Assembly: GCA_964017185.1 (NCBI GenBank)
Contig: OZ024869.1
Span: forward strand, 60,786,761-60,850,760
Reading direction: 5' to 3'
Source: Rugalucina vietnamica
Lineage: Eukaryota > Mollusca > Bivalvia > Lucinida > Lucinidae
DNA: 64,000 bases
Part shown: piece after piece, positions 54,471 through 64,000 of the stretch
Numbering within the stretch: position 1 is the first letter of the stretch
How the letters are laid out: the number at the start of each line of letters is the position of its first letter
Program-made: the position numbers and the translations under genes
Notes under the pieces: generated by a model
Database searches by the model: none
What the model was told of the DNA's origin: nothing
The model's input: only the letters and a program-made list of their open reading frames with translations

Positions 54471-54703
54471 TATGAGCCTTGATGCGAGAAAACCGGTCTT
54501 CGCGGTTTCCTACCAGGTCCGACATAAACGGGTCTGTGCAGTCTCAGAAAATGGTCAAAAGCTTGAAATTTCGGATTTAGGAAGAAGAGAAATTTTACTA
54601 TCCGAGTGGTGAAACCAAAGGCGCTGATCAGCTACTGCGAATCTGATCTGCGCCTTTGTTTTCGCATATGCAAAATTCCGGTTTTCTCACGATGCGGCTC
54701 ATA
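54471..54703. mobile_element. MITE with TATGAGCC...GGCTCATA termini and ~8 bp target duplication
   Basis: The ends TATGAGCCTTGATGCGAGAA and TTTTCTCACGATGCGGCTCA are inverted repeats. The flanks TTATAATA (54463-54470) and TTATAATG (54704-54711) match at 7 of 8 positions, which suits an 8 bp hAT-type duplication. The interior holds GCGCTGATCAGCTACTGCGA and CTGATCTGCGCCTTTGTTTT. It is the best-preserved copy of the family at 11266 and 63314. Confidence 0.75.
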
Positions 54704-54711
54704 TTATAATG

Positions 54712-56040
54712 TGCGGATGGTTAGACTCGGAACCTCTTTTCCTGGGCAGGCTTAGACCCGAGCGGTTAACCAGTAATCAGATAGCCAGTTAGCATCGTAC
54801 AGGCTTTCACTGGAGGCATAATCAGCCCATCTATTTCCTTCTGGGGCCCTAATGGGTAGGGGACCCTGTTTCAGTATGACTTGCGATGTAAGTAGGGCAT
54901 AAAACACTGACACTACAACAAGAATATGATTCAGTGGTCTAAGTTTCAGATTTTTCTTAAATAGTTGCTATTCGTCTTACTGCTGATATATATTACAAAG
55001 TATGTGATTTGGGACTTCACTTCAATGCTACACTGCTAAACTGCTGACAGCCCCACAAGCGTTGGCTCCGCCCCGACATGACTAAAAAATGTTGACTGGA
55101 ATGTTAAGCCTCCATACAAACAACCAAATTAACTGCTGACAGCCTACGGATATTTTTCCCAAATCGTGCTTGCTCATTGTGTAATGGTTAGAGTGTCGTA
55201 GGTTAGATCCAGAGCCGCATCATAAATAAGACCGTTTAAATGGTATCAGTGGCTACTTTACTTGGCGCTCAGCATTATAAGGCAAGCACTGGATTCTCTT
55301 CTTTCAAAATATAGCATTACTTACATCTCGAAAATATATGAAAATGACTGAAAAAAAAAAATAAAAAAGGTCTGATACTGATCACTGTCTGTATTCACTG
55401 GAGGACCATATGGAAGATTGCCAATTGTGCTAAATTTGTTGTCCTCCTAAAATATAAAATTTATTTATTTATTTATTATTATTATTTTTTTATTACAACA
55501 CTAAAGGTTACCCATACCAACAGCAAAGACAAAAATATATAATATATATGAAAACAAATTGACCACTGAAACTTGTCTATCTTGTACCCCCTTATAGGAT
55601 AGTCCTTGGACAAAGTCGGTCAAGCAAAAGATTGGTCAACCTGGTACAATATCGACATACATGTACATGTATACATAGCTCTGGGCCTATTGAACTGTTT
55701 CCAGAGTGGTATTGATCCAAGGGTTCTTCAGCCTTTCCGGTTAAAATTTAAAATGAGCTAGTTTATCCGCATGACCTTAGCTACTTTATTAAGTGGGACG
55801 TAAAAACATTACCAAACAAGCCATTGAAGCAAAATTTAACTGTTTTGCCTAGACATGTTATTTGCAACCTTGGGTCTAATGCATATACACACTGTAAATA
55901 CTGACTCATAGGATGGTTGTGTCAAGTCATTACTTTTTTCTCACTTTCTTTTGTGTTTTGGCCGTAATGTATTTCACAACTATTATTTAGTCATTGCGAG
56001 ACAAAGCCATCCCTTTCTGGGTACGTAACCGGTACTTTGT
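54712..56040. other. Unassigned sequence within the 4.6 kb insertion
   Basis: No gene is seen. 55160-55225 contains a tRNA-like stretch (TGCTCATTGTGTAATGGTTA, GAGTGTCGTAGGTTAGATCC), probably a SINE fragment. A (TTTA)n/(TTA)n run lies at 55460-55490. The rest is AT-rich. Confidence 0.4.
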
Positions 56041-56050
56041 GGAGCTTGAA

Positions 56051-56299
56051 TTTTTTTTTTTAATTCAATTTTGCATCCCTTTCAAGCTTTTTTACTCATA
56101 TCGAGACAAATCAATCAGTAGGTGTGGCGAAAACCGGAGTACCCGGGGAAAACCACCTGACAGACCCGCAAGCAGAACTATGCTTGTCCCACATGGGACT
56201 CATGCCCCGTGCGAGGTGCGAACCCACAGAGGTGAGATGATCGAATGATCAAGAGCACTGAAGTCAGCGACCTTAACCATTCGGCCACGGGGGCCGCCC
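56051..56299 (-). mobile_element. tRNA-derived SINE nested in another SINE
   Basis: The minus strand begins GGCGGCCCCCGTGGCCGAAT, then GGTTAAGG, and contains GGGTTCGCACC, GGACAAGCATAGTTCTGCTT and a T-rich plus-strand end. It is flanked by GGAGCTTGAA at 56041-56050 and 56300-56309, a 10 bp target duplication. It is the same family as 21361-21601. Confidence 0.8.
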
Positions 56300-56412
56300 G
56301 GAGCTTGAAGTGTCTTGCTCAGGGACACTACATGGCGGAGGCGGGTATCGGACCGAATCATGACCTTTCAGTTGTTAGTCCGGTTCTCTGTTAGCAAACC
56401 AGGCTCCCCACG
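56300..56412 (-). mobile_element. SINE fragment, target of the nested SINE
   Basis: The minus strand reads GGGAGCCTGGTTTGCTAACA, GGTCATGATTCGGTCCGATA and CCCTGAGCAAGACACTTCAA. It parallels the SINE at 11036-11240. Its continuation was separated by the insertion at 56051-56299 and may extend to about 55990. Confidence 0.55.
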
Positions 56413-57504
56413 TTTTGCTAGGAGAGCCGCTTTTTCTTTTGTGTTTCTTGGGTGAATAAATTTAGTAATTGTCATAAAATCAAATTTCCATTACAGTCAA
56501 GTTTCGCAAAATGTTCTTGTCAATGATAAATCATTGCCATCAGAAGAATAGAATTTTAATTACTGCTAAACTATACCCGACAAGATGTAGACAAAGTCAT
56601 ATCCTTTACTTTGCAGGAAAGATTTTTATGACCAAATTTTTCGTTTCTTGAAGCCATTACCTCATAGAAGCGACTATGTCAAAAGAAACTGTACATTCTT
56701 GCTGATTTTTTAGCCCCGGCAATGTGTCATCCTACGTAAGTTTGAAGTATTGGGTTCTGGTCCAGCCTGTGTTTGCCATTAAATATAATGTAACAGTGTT
56801 TACAATTTTCTATATAATTTTATGAGATCCTTCATGTGCGTAATGTACATGGTTGTTTCCATGCATAATCGATGTTTCTTTGCTCTCGGTATGTAACAGT
56901 GTGACATCAGATGTCATAAAATTTGACATGCAAAAAGCTACTAAAGATAAAAGATTGGTGTGAGTGAACTCATTCACAGATATTTATTGGATAATGCAAT
57001 GTTTAGAAAATTGCCAAGAGAACAAAAACTGATTATTTGTTTTGAAGGTACTGGTAATACATGTTTAACCATGTTTTTAATAAGAATTTCCGGAGTCGGG
57101 AACTTTGCGTAACCGGAAACTCGACTGTACATTGTATTTTAACAATATTTGAAGATCATTTCACCCAAAATCAACTCGGTTATATTGTATACTCTTCAAT
57201 ATTAAACATTAAACACACTCAATGAACATGCATTTTTGTACTTCAGGTTTTTATCATTCACCAAATATCACATTTGTAGCGCGTTGCATTGGCGCAAAGC
57301 CATCATATGCTGCTACAGTCTCCTCACATGGCTGATGTATTATCCAATCAAAATGACAACCAAATAGTGCATGGGGCCTAAAGAAATAGATGGGCTGTTT
57401 GTGCTTCCAGGCAAAGCTTACACGCTTCTGACTGACCAGCTGATTACTGGTATACCGCTCTGGTTTGAGCCAGCCCAGGAAATGTGGTTCAAATCAAACC
57501 ATCC
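56413..57504. other. Unassigned sequence within the 4.6 kb insertion
   Basis: No frame, repeat or RNA gene that I can support. AT-rich. Confidence 0.4.
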
Positions 57505-57665
57505 ATACATATAAGCCTTTGTGGCTTAGTTGGATGGTTATATTTGAAGCACTTGTTGGATGCCATGACATCCTCACTTTGGGTAAAAGTCCCATAAAAT
57601 GGAGGCAATGTCCCGACATGACCTTTGCTTTTGATTGGGACGTTAAGCATGAAGTCAAACAAAAA
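57505..57665 (+). mobile_element. SINE-like repeat, inverted partner of 54230-54450
   Basis: The head TAAGCCTTTGTGGCTTAGTT, then GGATGGTTATATTTGAAG, is tRNA-like. The body has GTCCCATAAAATGGAGGCAA and TGTCCCGACATGACC, and the end GATTGGGACGTTAAGC. The terminal GGGACGTTAA is shared with the Leu/Ser-type SINE family in this window. Confidence 0.6.
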
Positions 57666-57979
57666 CTTCCTGTGTCATGTTTGCCTTCTGTGTTTGTTGA
57701 TGCATATATATGGTAATGTCTGTGTCATGGTATCCTAGGGTGTGTTTCAAACATTTTGTGACCACAAATAAATTCAAACATGTGCTTGGACATGCTTTAA
57801 GGTCAAAATGCGTTGCAATGTGACATCTGGATATTGTGTGTCGAGTCTCAAGGAATAGATAAACATAATACGGTATGTTGAGTGCAAATTTCAATTTAAA
57901 AACGCTACACACTTTGGCTCTAATTAGATGAAATCCGGGTGTATTTCCCAAAGCGAAGACAAAGATGTCCCATACAACA

Positions 57980-58222
57980 TCCTTAACTTTCTTTTACAAG
58001 ATTCACTCCGGTACAGTGTCTCTTGATAAAGAAAGATATCTGACCCCAGCACCAAACTTAAGAAGTACCAGGGCATCCCATAATTCACAATACACAAGAT
58101 ATCTGTCCTATACTGATGCTCTGAAGAATTCTTTTTTCCCGAGGACTATCCCTTTATGGAATAGTCTACCCTCTTCAGTGGTCTCATCAAAGACTGCTGA
58201 AGAATTTAAGACTCTCATTTAG
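57980..58222 (+). pseudogene. LINE RT C-terminal fragment, right part
   Basis: In phase with the fragment ending at 53392, it reads SLTFFYKIHSGTVSLDKERY, then LSYTDALKNSFFPRTIPLWN and SLPSSVVSSKTAEEFKTLI, and stops at 58223. The FFPRTIPLWNSLP block is the hallmark end of many CR1/jockey-like LINE polyproteins. About 230 nt of 3'UTR-like sequence follows. Confidence 0.75.
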
Positions 58223-58459
58223 ATCAGGGGTTCAGAGGTATACGTTTTAGTATGCCTCTGTTTAGCTTCTTGTAAATAGTTTTAATTGCCCATCCCGAAT
58301 GTTCTCCCCATCTTGCTAGATTCAAAATTTAGCACCCTCCAAACACCTGAGATGATGATCAGAAATTGATCAACTCAGTATATGAAGATAGAATGCAGTA
58401 AAGTTTGAGCTGGTTTTGTTTTACATCTAGATTGTCCATCCCTGACATAAAAAAGATGC

Positions 58460-59140
58460 GATACTAGAAAAGCTAGAATCTCACTGGCATGCAGATTTTG
58501 TCGCGGACTTAAGCATCACATTTGTGCAAGTGTCGCACAAGTGTCTTGAGAATTTTCATGTGTTGTGAGCTCGTCGCGAACTGATCGCGAAGGTTTTAAA
58601 CATGTTTTAAAATTTCATGCGAATTTTTTAACCAAAATATTTCGCAAGAATGTTGTGCGACGGTCTTGCAAGTGTTGCGAACCTGTCGCCGTGAAATTTT
58701 GGCGAATTTACAATGCAAAATTTTCGCAACACTTGAACAAATGTCGTGCAAGTGTCTCACGAGGGTTGCGCCACAGTCTTGAGAAAACATGCGAAAAACC
58801 TCACAACTATCTGGCGAGAAAATAAAACTAAGCGACATTCGTACAAATGTTGTGCGACACTCGCACGAATGTCGCGCGACTGTTATACGAATTAAAATGA
58901 AAATAAGCTACATTTGCGGGAAAGTCTCGAGACATTCTCATGAATGTCACGCATGACAGTCGCGCGACTATTGTGTGACAGTCGCAAGATTTATTTTCAA
59001 AATTAGACCGAAATTCGCGAATTTGTCGCTTAAATGTCTATTCAATGAGACTGCAACATGAAAGTTGTGTTTATATCGTCAATCTTTGTCGCGAACTAGT
59101 CTCCATTTGTCGCATTCCAGTGAGATAGGGGCTAAACTAG
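58460..59140. mobile_element. GTCGC-rich inverted-repeat element
   Basis: The left end AATCTCACTGGCATGCAGAT is mirrored at the right end by TCGCATTCCAGTGAGATAGG. The interior is packed with TGTCGC/GCGACA-type motifs in both orientations (GTGTCGCACAAGTGTC, TTGTGCGACGGTCTTGC, CGCGCGACTGTTATACG). It is about 680 bp. Frames within it are incidental. Confidence 0.65.
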
Positions 59141-59939
59141 ACGGAATATTTCCATCGGTATTCCGTTAGACCTCTCCATACTGACGGAAATGACTTCTAT
59201 TGAGGCCTTTGTCGAAAATGAAAAATTAATGAAGACTCCAAAGAAATTGAAAATTATGTTGTTATATCTTTTCTGACTGATAGGACTTAATTTATAAATA
59301 TTCAATATGAAAAAGTACGCAGATTCATAAAATATTTCGTGTTTTCTGTGGAAAATATCACACACGTCTTTAAATAGATGAGGGGAGACTACTGTAGAAT
59401 ATGAGAAACAGAGTAAAAAATCGATTGCTTTTTTCAAGTTTATTGAAATTATGCAGGCTAATCCAAAGTTTATTAAAAGATTTATGCATTTTCTAACAAA
59501 ACAACAAAAATTCTAACACGTATCACCAAATAAAGCAGCTATAAGCATCTTACGCAATCCATAATTTGTTGGACCATAGTTTAAAGGCAACTAATGCTAA
59601 GCTGTCACGGGAGAGGAGCTGGAGCGAGGTCACGAAGTGTACCGGAGTGCAGGTTAGCCAGCTGACCTAGGGCTAAACCAGTCCAAATTTACTGTACAGA
59701 ATTCAATACGCAGCAATACATTTCCTGTAAACAATCGAGATAAGACAGTTCACCAACAAGCCGCACCACCGACCCTGTATCATTTCTGATAGATTCGGAG
59801 TGGTTTTTAAACGACGACAGTTAAAAGTCTCGGTTTTAAATCTGCTTAAATTAATCATCAGGAAAACATGTCCATGAAAAGTATACTCCCTCATACCCCA
59901 CTTTTATATAGAAAATCTGGGGAATGCAGGGTATACCTA
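59141..59939. other. Stretch without supported gene
   Basis: A 101-codon minus-strand frame at 59132-59437 has no recognisable family features and overlaps the end of the preceding element. It is not called. The remainder is AT-rich. Confidence 0.4.
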
Positions 59940-60052
59940 TTTTTCTTATTTTTGCTCCCAAACATAGATTGTGGCTACTCGTTAGAACCGCTTCGGTGAG
60001 GCGGTTCTAATGTGTACCCACATTCTATGATTTAAGCAAAAATAAGAAAAAA
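59940..60052. repeat. ~110 bp hairpin with GC-rich apex
   Basis: Nested arms: TTTTCTTATTTTTGCT with AGCAAAAATAAGAAAA, then CATAGATTGTGG with CCACATTCTATG, then TTAGAACCGC with GCGGTTCTAA around TTCGGTGA. The architecture is like the hairpins at 46069 and 52216. Confidence 0.8.
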
Positions 60053-60099
60053 AAATCAAAACTTTTCTGATGAAATTTTCAATTTTTAAAGCTGACAAT

Positions 60100-60198
60100 T
60101 TTCTTTTTTTTTTCTTCAACCCACACCAGACACAGCAGTGAGATGCTTTAATGGTAAAATATCAGCGCTCTTAACCACTCGGCCACTAGGGTTGCCCC
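60100..60198 (-). mobile_element. Truncated SINE of the Leu/Ser-type family
   Basis: CAACCCACACCAGACACAGC, AGTGAGATGC and CTTAACCACTCGGCCACTAG match the tRNA-like head on the minus strand. The central body is missing, with the T-run directly next to the B-box region. Confidence 0.65.
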
Positions 60199-60624
60199 CA
60201 ATGTTTCAAAGTTTTGGTTACACAATCAAATGCAAATCTTAGTAAATCAAAAGTATGACTGGCTTCTATGACAGTTTTGCAATTATCTCTTTACCAATTA
60301 ATGCAAAAAAAGTTTCAAGTTTTGAAAATAATTGGGAATTTTTTTTGTCTATCTTGTGACAAAACAAACTTAACAACCTTATTGTGAATGTAGTGAGATT
60401 GAGGCACTTTTACAAATGTCTCATGAATATTGAATTTGTAACAGTATCTTGCAAATAATCCAAATATTGCATAACATCCCAGTACTTTTACAATAGTATT
60501 GATCCCAGGAAATTGGAGACCCCTACCACTTGGTCAAAGAGCTTGCCTGTCTGAACTAATTAAATCATAAATGTTCAAGAACATCATAGAAACTGAAACT
60601 TGTTCTCTTTTTCTAAACCTACTT
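60199..60624. other. Stretch without recognised feature
   Basis: AT-rich and no repeat or frame that I can support. Confidence 0.4.
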
Positions 60625-60805
60625 TTTACGCCCTTTCAAGATTCTTTCAGCTCATATGAGATGGGCATATCAGTAGGCGGGGCGAAAACTGAAGTACTCT
60701 TAAGACAAAATACTTTGTACACCCATAAGCACACTACCCAAGGCAAAGGGGGCTTGAACCCACATACACTGGACACAGTGGTGAGACAAAGGAATGATTA
60801 AGAGC
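60625..60805 (-). mobile_element. Diverged SINE of the Leu/Ser-type family
   Basis: Contains CCCTTTCAAGATTCTTTCAG, CTCATATGAGATGGGC, GGCTTGAACCCACATACACT and GACACAGTGGTGAGAC. The order is that of the family read on the minus strand. The A-box end is lost. Confidence 0.65.
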
Positions 60806-60905
60806 AGTAATGGAAAAAAATTGACAAGATTAATATGAACCACTTTTTATATGAAATTGTTCTGCCAATACTCTATTGTCTGATACTATGGTCACTTTCA
60901 TTTGA

Positions 60906-61155
60906 GGTGGCCCCCATGGCCGAGCGGCTAAGAGCGCTGTTTCTTAATCACTCTATCATTTCACTGCTGTGTCTGGTGTGGGTTCGAGCCCCACTCTGGT
61001 CACATGTGAGACAAGCCAAGTGCGGGTGTGCCAGGTGGTTTTTCTCGGGTTTCTCCCGTTTTTGCCCCACCTATTGATTGGCCCGTCTCATATGAGCTGA
61101 AATAATCTTGAAAGGGACGTTTAACTGAATAAAAAAAACAAAAAACAAAAAAAAA
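60906..61155 (+). mobile_element. Full-length SINE with 12 bp target duplication
   Basis: Plus-strand copy from GGTGGCCCCCATGGCCGAGC and GGCTAAGAGC (A box) through GGTTCGAGCCCCACTCTGGT (B box) and GAGACAAGCCAAG to CTTGAAAGGGACGTTTAACT and an A-rich tail. Flanked by ACTTTCATTTGA at 60894-60905 and 61156-61167. It is the best reference copy of the family in the window. Confidence 0.9.
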
Positions 61156-61317
61156 ACTTTCATTTGAATAAGTTTTACTGTTTCTTTATACATGTACTGA
61201 TTTATTTTCCGGTGAAAAACCAGCAGTGTGGTCATGAATCCATGGTCATTGAGGTGATCTAAATTAGCCTTGGGTAAGACAAATAAAATTTCTGTCTTTC
61301 TTGCAAATACTTGTAAA

Positions 61318-61450
61318 TTAAGGGTGTCCATGGTCAGGGAAAAAGTCAGAGAGAAATCACCTTTTTCAAAGCCAAGGAATTGTCAGGGATTTTTGACATC
61401 AGTCAGGGAATTTTTCAATTTAAGCCAAAATCAGGAAATTTTGAAAAACA
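61318..61450 (+). repeat. Repeat rich in GTCAGGGA motifs
   Basis: GGTCAGGGAAAAAGTCAGAG, TTGTCAGGGATTTTTGACAT and CAGTCAGGGAATTTTTCAAT give a quasi-periodic pattern. Frames across it are repetitive and not called as genes. Confidence 0.45.
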
Positions 61451-61590
61451 GGTTTATAAATTGCCAAACTACAATGAACACATACATTCTTTCACCTATT
61501 GCTTGTCCTTATGAACACAAAACTGAAGTAACTAGGATAAGCAAACTTGATGTAGAGATGCAATCTATAAGTTTATATTATTATTTTCAG

Positions 61591-61683
61591 CAACTGTAGA
61601 TATTCACGATGCTGTCCTGGACTGTGACCTTTGGACCAGGAGGGGCATTTATTTCTGTTATTGTACAAGTCATAGTTTCATAG
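61591..61683 (+). CDS. Possible isolated coding exon
   Basis: A good acceptor (TATTATTATTTTCAG) and a consensus donor (GTAAGT) bound 93 nt with 30 open codons in one frame: TVDIHDAVLDCDLWTRRGIY, then FCYCTSHSFI. Phase is 2 in, 1 out. No neighbouring exon was found and the peptide is not recognised, so it may be a chance pairing of splice signals. Confidence 0.25.
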
Positions 61684-63313
61684 GTAAGTGCTCCTTATAT
61701 GACTCAAGATTTACTCTTTCCCTAAACCCTCCTCTGGAAACCACCATAACATTTTTCCTGAGTAGAAAAAAAAAATTAGTGATTGACTTGCATAAAATTT
61801 GCTTTCCTAATGTTCTGACATGCAAAAGTTTTCAAACTGTATTCACAAATTCAAAATTTTATTTCCAAAAATATTCTTGAATTAGGCCCCATCCTGAAAA
61901 TTAGATGGAATATTTCTTACAACCGAAGTACCGTATTTGCTGAAATAATTGATTTTTAAATTTTTGAACTACCTCCCACCAGTGCATGTAAAATGCAAGG
62001 TTAACACTGCTATTCAGTACTATAATGTTATATGATTTTGTTAACTGATTTTCAAAATTTGTGTTGAACTTTTTAGAGATCAAGAAATGCAGTGGGAAAA
62101 CAATATCAGATACATTTCCCTGTTGCTGTTTTTGAACTGGTGAATAGCTAAAAAGGTAGGGTTTAAGAATGCTTGGTTGAAGTACAGTATGGTTATTTAT
62201 GAAGATTTGGTCATGAAGATATTTATACATTTCTTCTTTCCTCATATTCTGCTTCCCCTGATCCAAGAACAGATGTCAGTAAAAAGTATACTGGTAAAGC
62301 CCTGTATATCTGTAATGCAACCAAATTTCTTAAGCACAGATTGATGCAACATTCCATCATGACAAAATAGAGTGTAGTGTTTGGAAGCCAGGTTGATTTG
62401 AGTGCAACTTACGGTGAGGCATATACCTACAGAGAGACAATGACCTCTTTGCTGTAGGTTGAATCCTAATGGATCATTTAACTTCCAATCACTGGGCTGC
62501 TTGTCATGTGTCGTGAAATGCTGCATCAGTCTGCACTGTAAAAATCACAGGTATACAGGATGGTAATAACTGCCTCATATCTGACCACCCTAATAACACA
62601 GCTGAGCAGCAATTGTCTGCGAATGTAAAACATTAAGTCAAGCAAATATGCATCTAATAAATTTGTACTTGTACATCTATGATTTAAAACTTAATCATAA
62701 GTCTATAGTTTTGGAATATCCATCTTAATTGCTAAAATATGAAATCTTTTACAGCATATAGAGTGAATTTATATGCACTTTACTTTTATAGAACCTTGGT
62801 AAGGTTTCATGTAATTTATTAGAGGTTTTTAAATCTGTTTCAGATTTATTTACGGTTTGATCTTTGAAGTGGGAATACAGTATTGACCAGTGTCAAATGC
62901 ATCATTGACCGTGGAAACTTGAACATTGTTAACAGTACACATTACCAGAGAAATGCTCAGTCAGCATAAACATTATGGACTGATTTAGATTCAATTCTGA
63001 CTTTCTGAGACTCCCCATCTTGCCAGCAAGTTCATTCATTCAGGATTCTGTTTACAGTTGAATCATCAAACTACTTTACTGTTTTTCAAATATTCTTAGT
63101 AAAAGTTAGCAGATCTACTTTTCATGTAAAAGTTGTCTGTTTTAGCTGAAGAAAATGCACTTTATTTATTAAATTGTACAGACCTGTGAAGGTGTCACTT
63201 AAATATTAAAACTTAATTTCAAGAATCTTAGTTAGAAAAGTGAGACATTAGAACTTTCCATATAGGAGTTCTGTTATGCAAAACATTTCAGAAATGTAAT
63301 AGACTTACTATTA
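61684..63313. other. Stretch without recognised feature
   Basis: AT-rich. Minus-strand frames at 61901-62266 and 62242-62526 have no family features, splice context or repeat similarity that I can support. Confidence 0.4.
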
Positions 63314-63554
63314 AATGAGCCATGACACCAGAAAATTGGTCTCCAGGGTTTCCGACCAGGTCTTACACAAACTGGTCTGTTCAGTCACAGGAAAAGGAAA
63401 GAAGCTTGAAAATTTGAGTTTAAGTAGAAAAGGGATTGTACTATATGTTTAGCGAAAACAAGGGTACTAATCAGACGTACAGTCACTACTCAGCTGATCT
63501 GCGGCTTTGTTTTCACATTTGCAAAAATGCTGTTTTTCTCATGATGTGGCTCAA
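63314..63554. mobile_element. MITE of the TATGAGCC family, diverged copy
   Basis: The left end ATGAGCCATGACACCAGAAA and right end TTTCTCATGATGTGGCTCA form the inverted repeat. The interior GTTTCCGACCAGGTCTTACA and CTCAGCTGATCTGCGGCTTT matches 54471-54703. No clear target duplication remains. Confidence 0.65.
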
Positions 63555-64000
63555 ATTGTAAATGTTAAAGGAAATGATATGTTTATTTTAAAAGAATAAA
63601 TTCTACACACCCATATACTTGCTGTGTTTATATACAGTTTGTACCTGTGACTCTGTGCCAGATATTTAATCAAAAATCATTTCCATTATATTGACTACAT
63701 TTACTTGTACATGTAGCTCGATAGAAAGGTTGTAGTTCAAATCCTGCTTCTAAGACATAAGTACTAGGATGTGTTGTTGAACAACGCTTTTGTAACAATC
63801 AAGTATCCAAAAATGTGGCCCGTCTTGTAATAATGAAAAATGGTTGACTGTACTGTTCAGCCTGAATGCTAACAAAACTGAAACATGGCTTCTGTGAACA
63901 CTGATGACGAATTTAAAATGGGAAGTAAAATAAATGGGAGGCCTGGTGGCGTATAGGCTCAATATACAACTTGAGATAAGTGTCTTGGAACAGAAAAGCT
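63555..64000. other. Window end, possible SINE head
   Basis: Mostly unassigned. GGGAGGCCTGGTGGCGTATA near 63936, with GTGTCTTGGAACAG near 63980, may be a diverged head of the SINE type seen at 11036, cut by the window end. Confidence 0.3.

Larger units (their letters stand above)
53393..57979. mobile_element. 4.6 kb insertion in a LINE fragment, flanked by TCCTTAA
   Basis: Removing 53393-57979 and one TCCTTAA copy joins RGMKSS-L-TFFYKIHSG in frame, with the spacing expected between the DR and FYKI motifs of such LINEs. The flanking direct repeat is 7 bp and contains TTAA. The insert holds a MITE (54471), a SINE pair in opposite orientation (54236, 57505), and nested SINEs (56051, 56300). No transposase was seen. 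Its ends (GGTCATTGTTC and ...ATACAACA) show no strong inverted repeat, so the element type is open. Confidence 0.6.

Noticed and set aside
59132-59437. 101-codon minus-strand frame
   Set aside because: No family features, AT-driven composition, and overlap with the end of an inverted-repeat element.

Overview
This looks like intronic and intergenic DNA from an animal nuclear genome, most likely a bivalve mollusc. Reading frames are short and broken and there are GT-AG bounded coding exons. LINEs, tRNA-derived SINEs, terminal-inverted-repeat elements, satellites and microsatellites fill most of the sequence. Two dispersed families, one starting AGCTCACCTGAGC and one with termini TATGAGCC...GGCTCATA, resemble repeats I associate with bivalve genomes. 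That taxonomic call is an inference.

Host gene: one plus-strand gene can be pieced together from small exons at 1578-1675, 5491-5628, 11554 (or 11571)-11661, 47837-47923, 51312-51395 and a terminal exon at 52314-52400. The terminal exon is followed by AATAAA signals. Phases agree at most joins. The product begins with charged, coiled-coil-like segments and ends in a basic tail. I do not recognise the family. The 36 kb intron between 11661 and 47837 holds most of the repeats. A possible 5' exon lies at 496-871, and an isolated exon-like segment lies at 61591-61683.

Layout: 1-6.6 kb holds the first exons, small hairpins and low-complexity DNA. At 6.7-9.6 kb is a 5'-truncated minus-strand LINE carrying the reverse-transcriptase half. 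From 11 to 17 kb are a SINE, two terminal-inverted-repeat elements and a 1.8 kb AGCTCACC element. From 18.3 to 32.0 kb a 4.55-4.57 kb unit is tandemly triplicated. Each unit holds a LINE endonuclease half, two kinds of SINE, an AGCTCACC-element end and a GCTAATTCGGACC minisatellite. At 32.5-37.7 kb is an L1-like LINE split by a 1.7 kb AGCTCACC element. At 38.6-42.6 kb is a heavily decayed second-clade LINE. It is split by a SINE with a 9 bp target duplication and by a 1.3 kb poly(A)-tailed retroposon with a 17 bp target duplication, which carries a long TATG array. At 43.7-45.8 kb is a degenerate satellite of roughly 175 bp monomer. At 48.2-50.8 kb is a 2.6 kb foldback element with arms over 1.1 kb. 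At 53.2-58.2 kb a third kind of LINE 3' end is split by a 4.6 kb insertion flanked by TCCTTAA. From 58.4 to 64 kb are a GTCGC-rich inverted-repeat element, more SINEs and a MITE.

The main biological content is therefore a nest of transposable elements inside one long gene. Several insertions can be proved from the sequence alone, because removing them and one target-site copy restores the interrupted reading frame.
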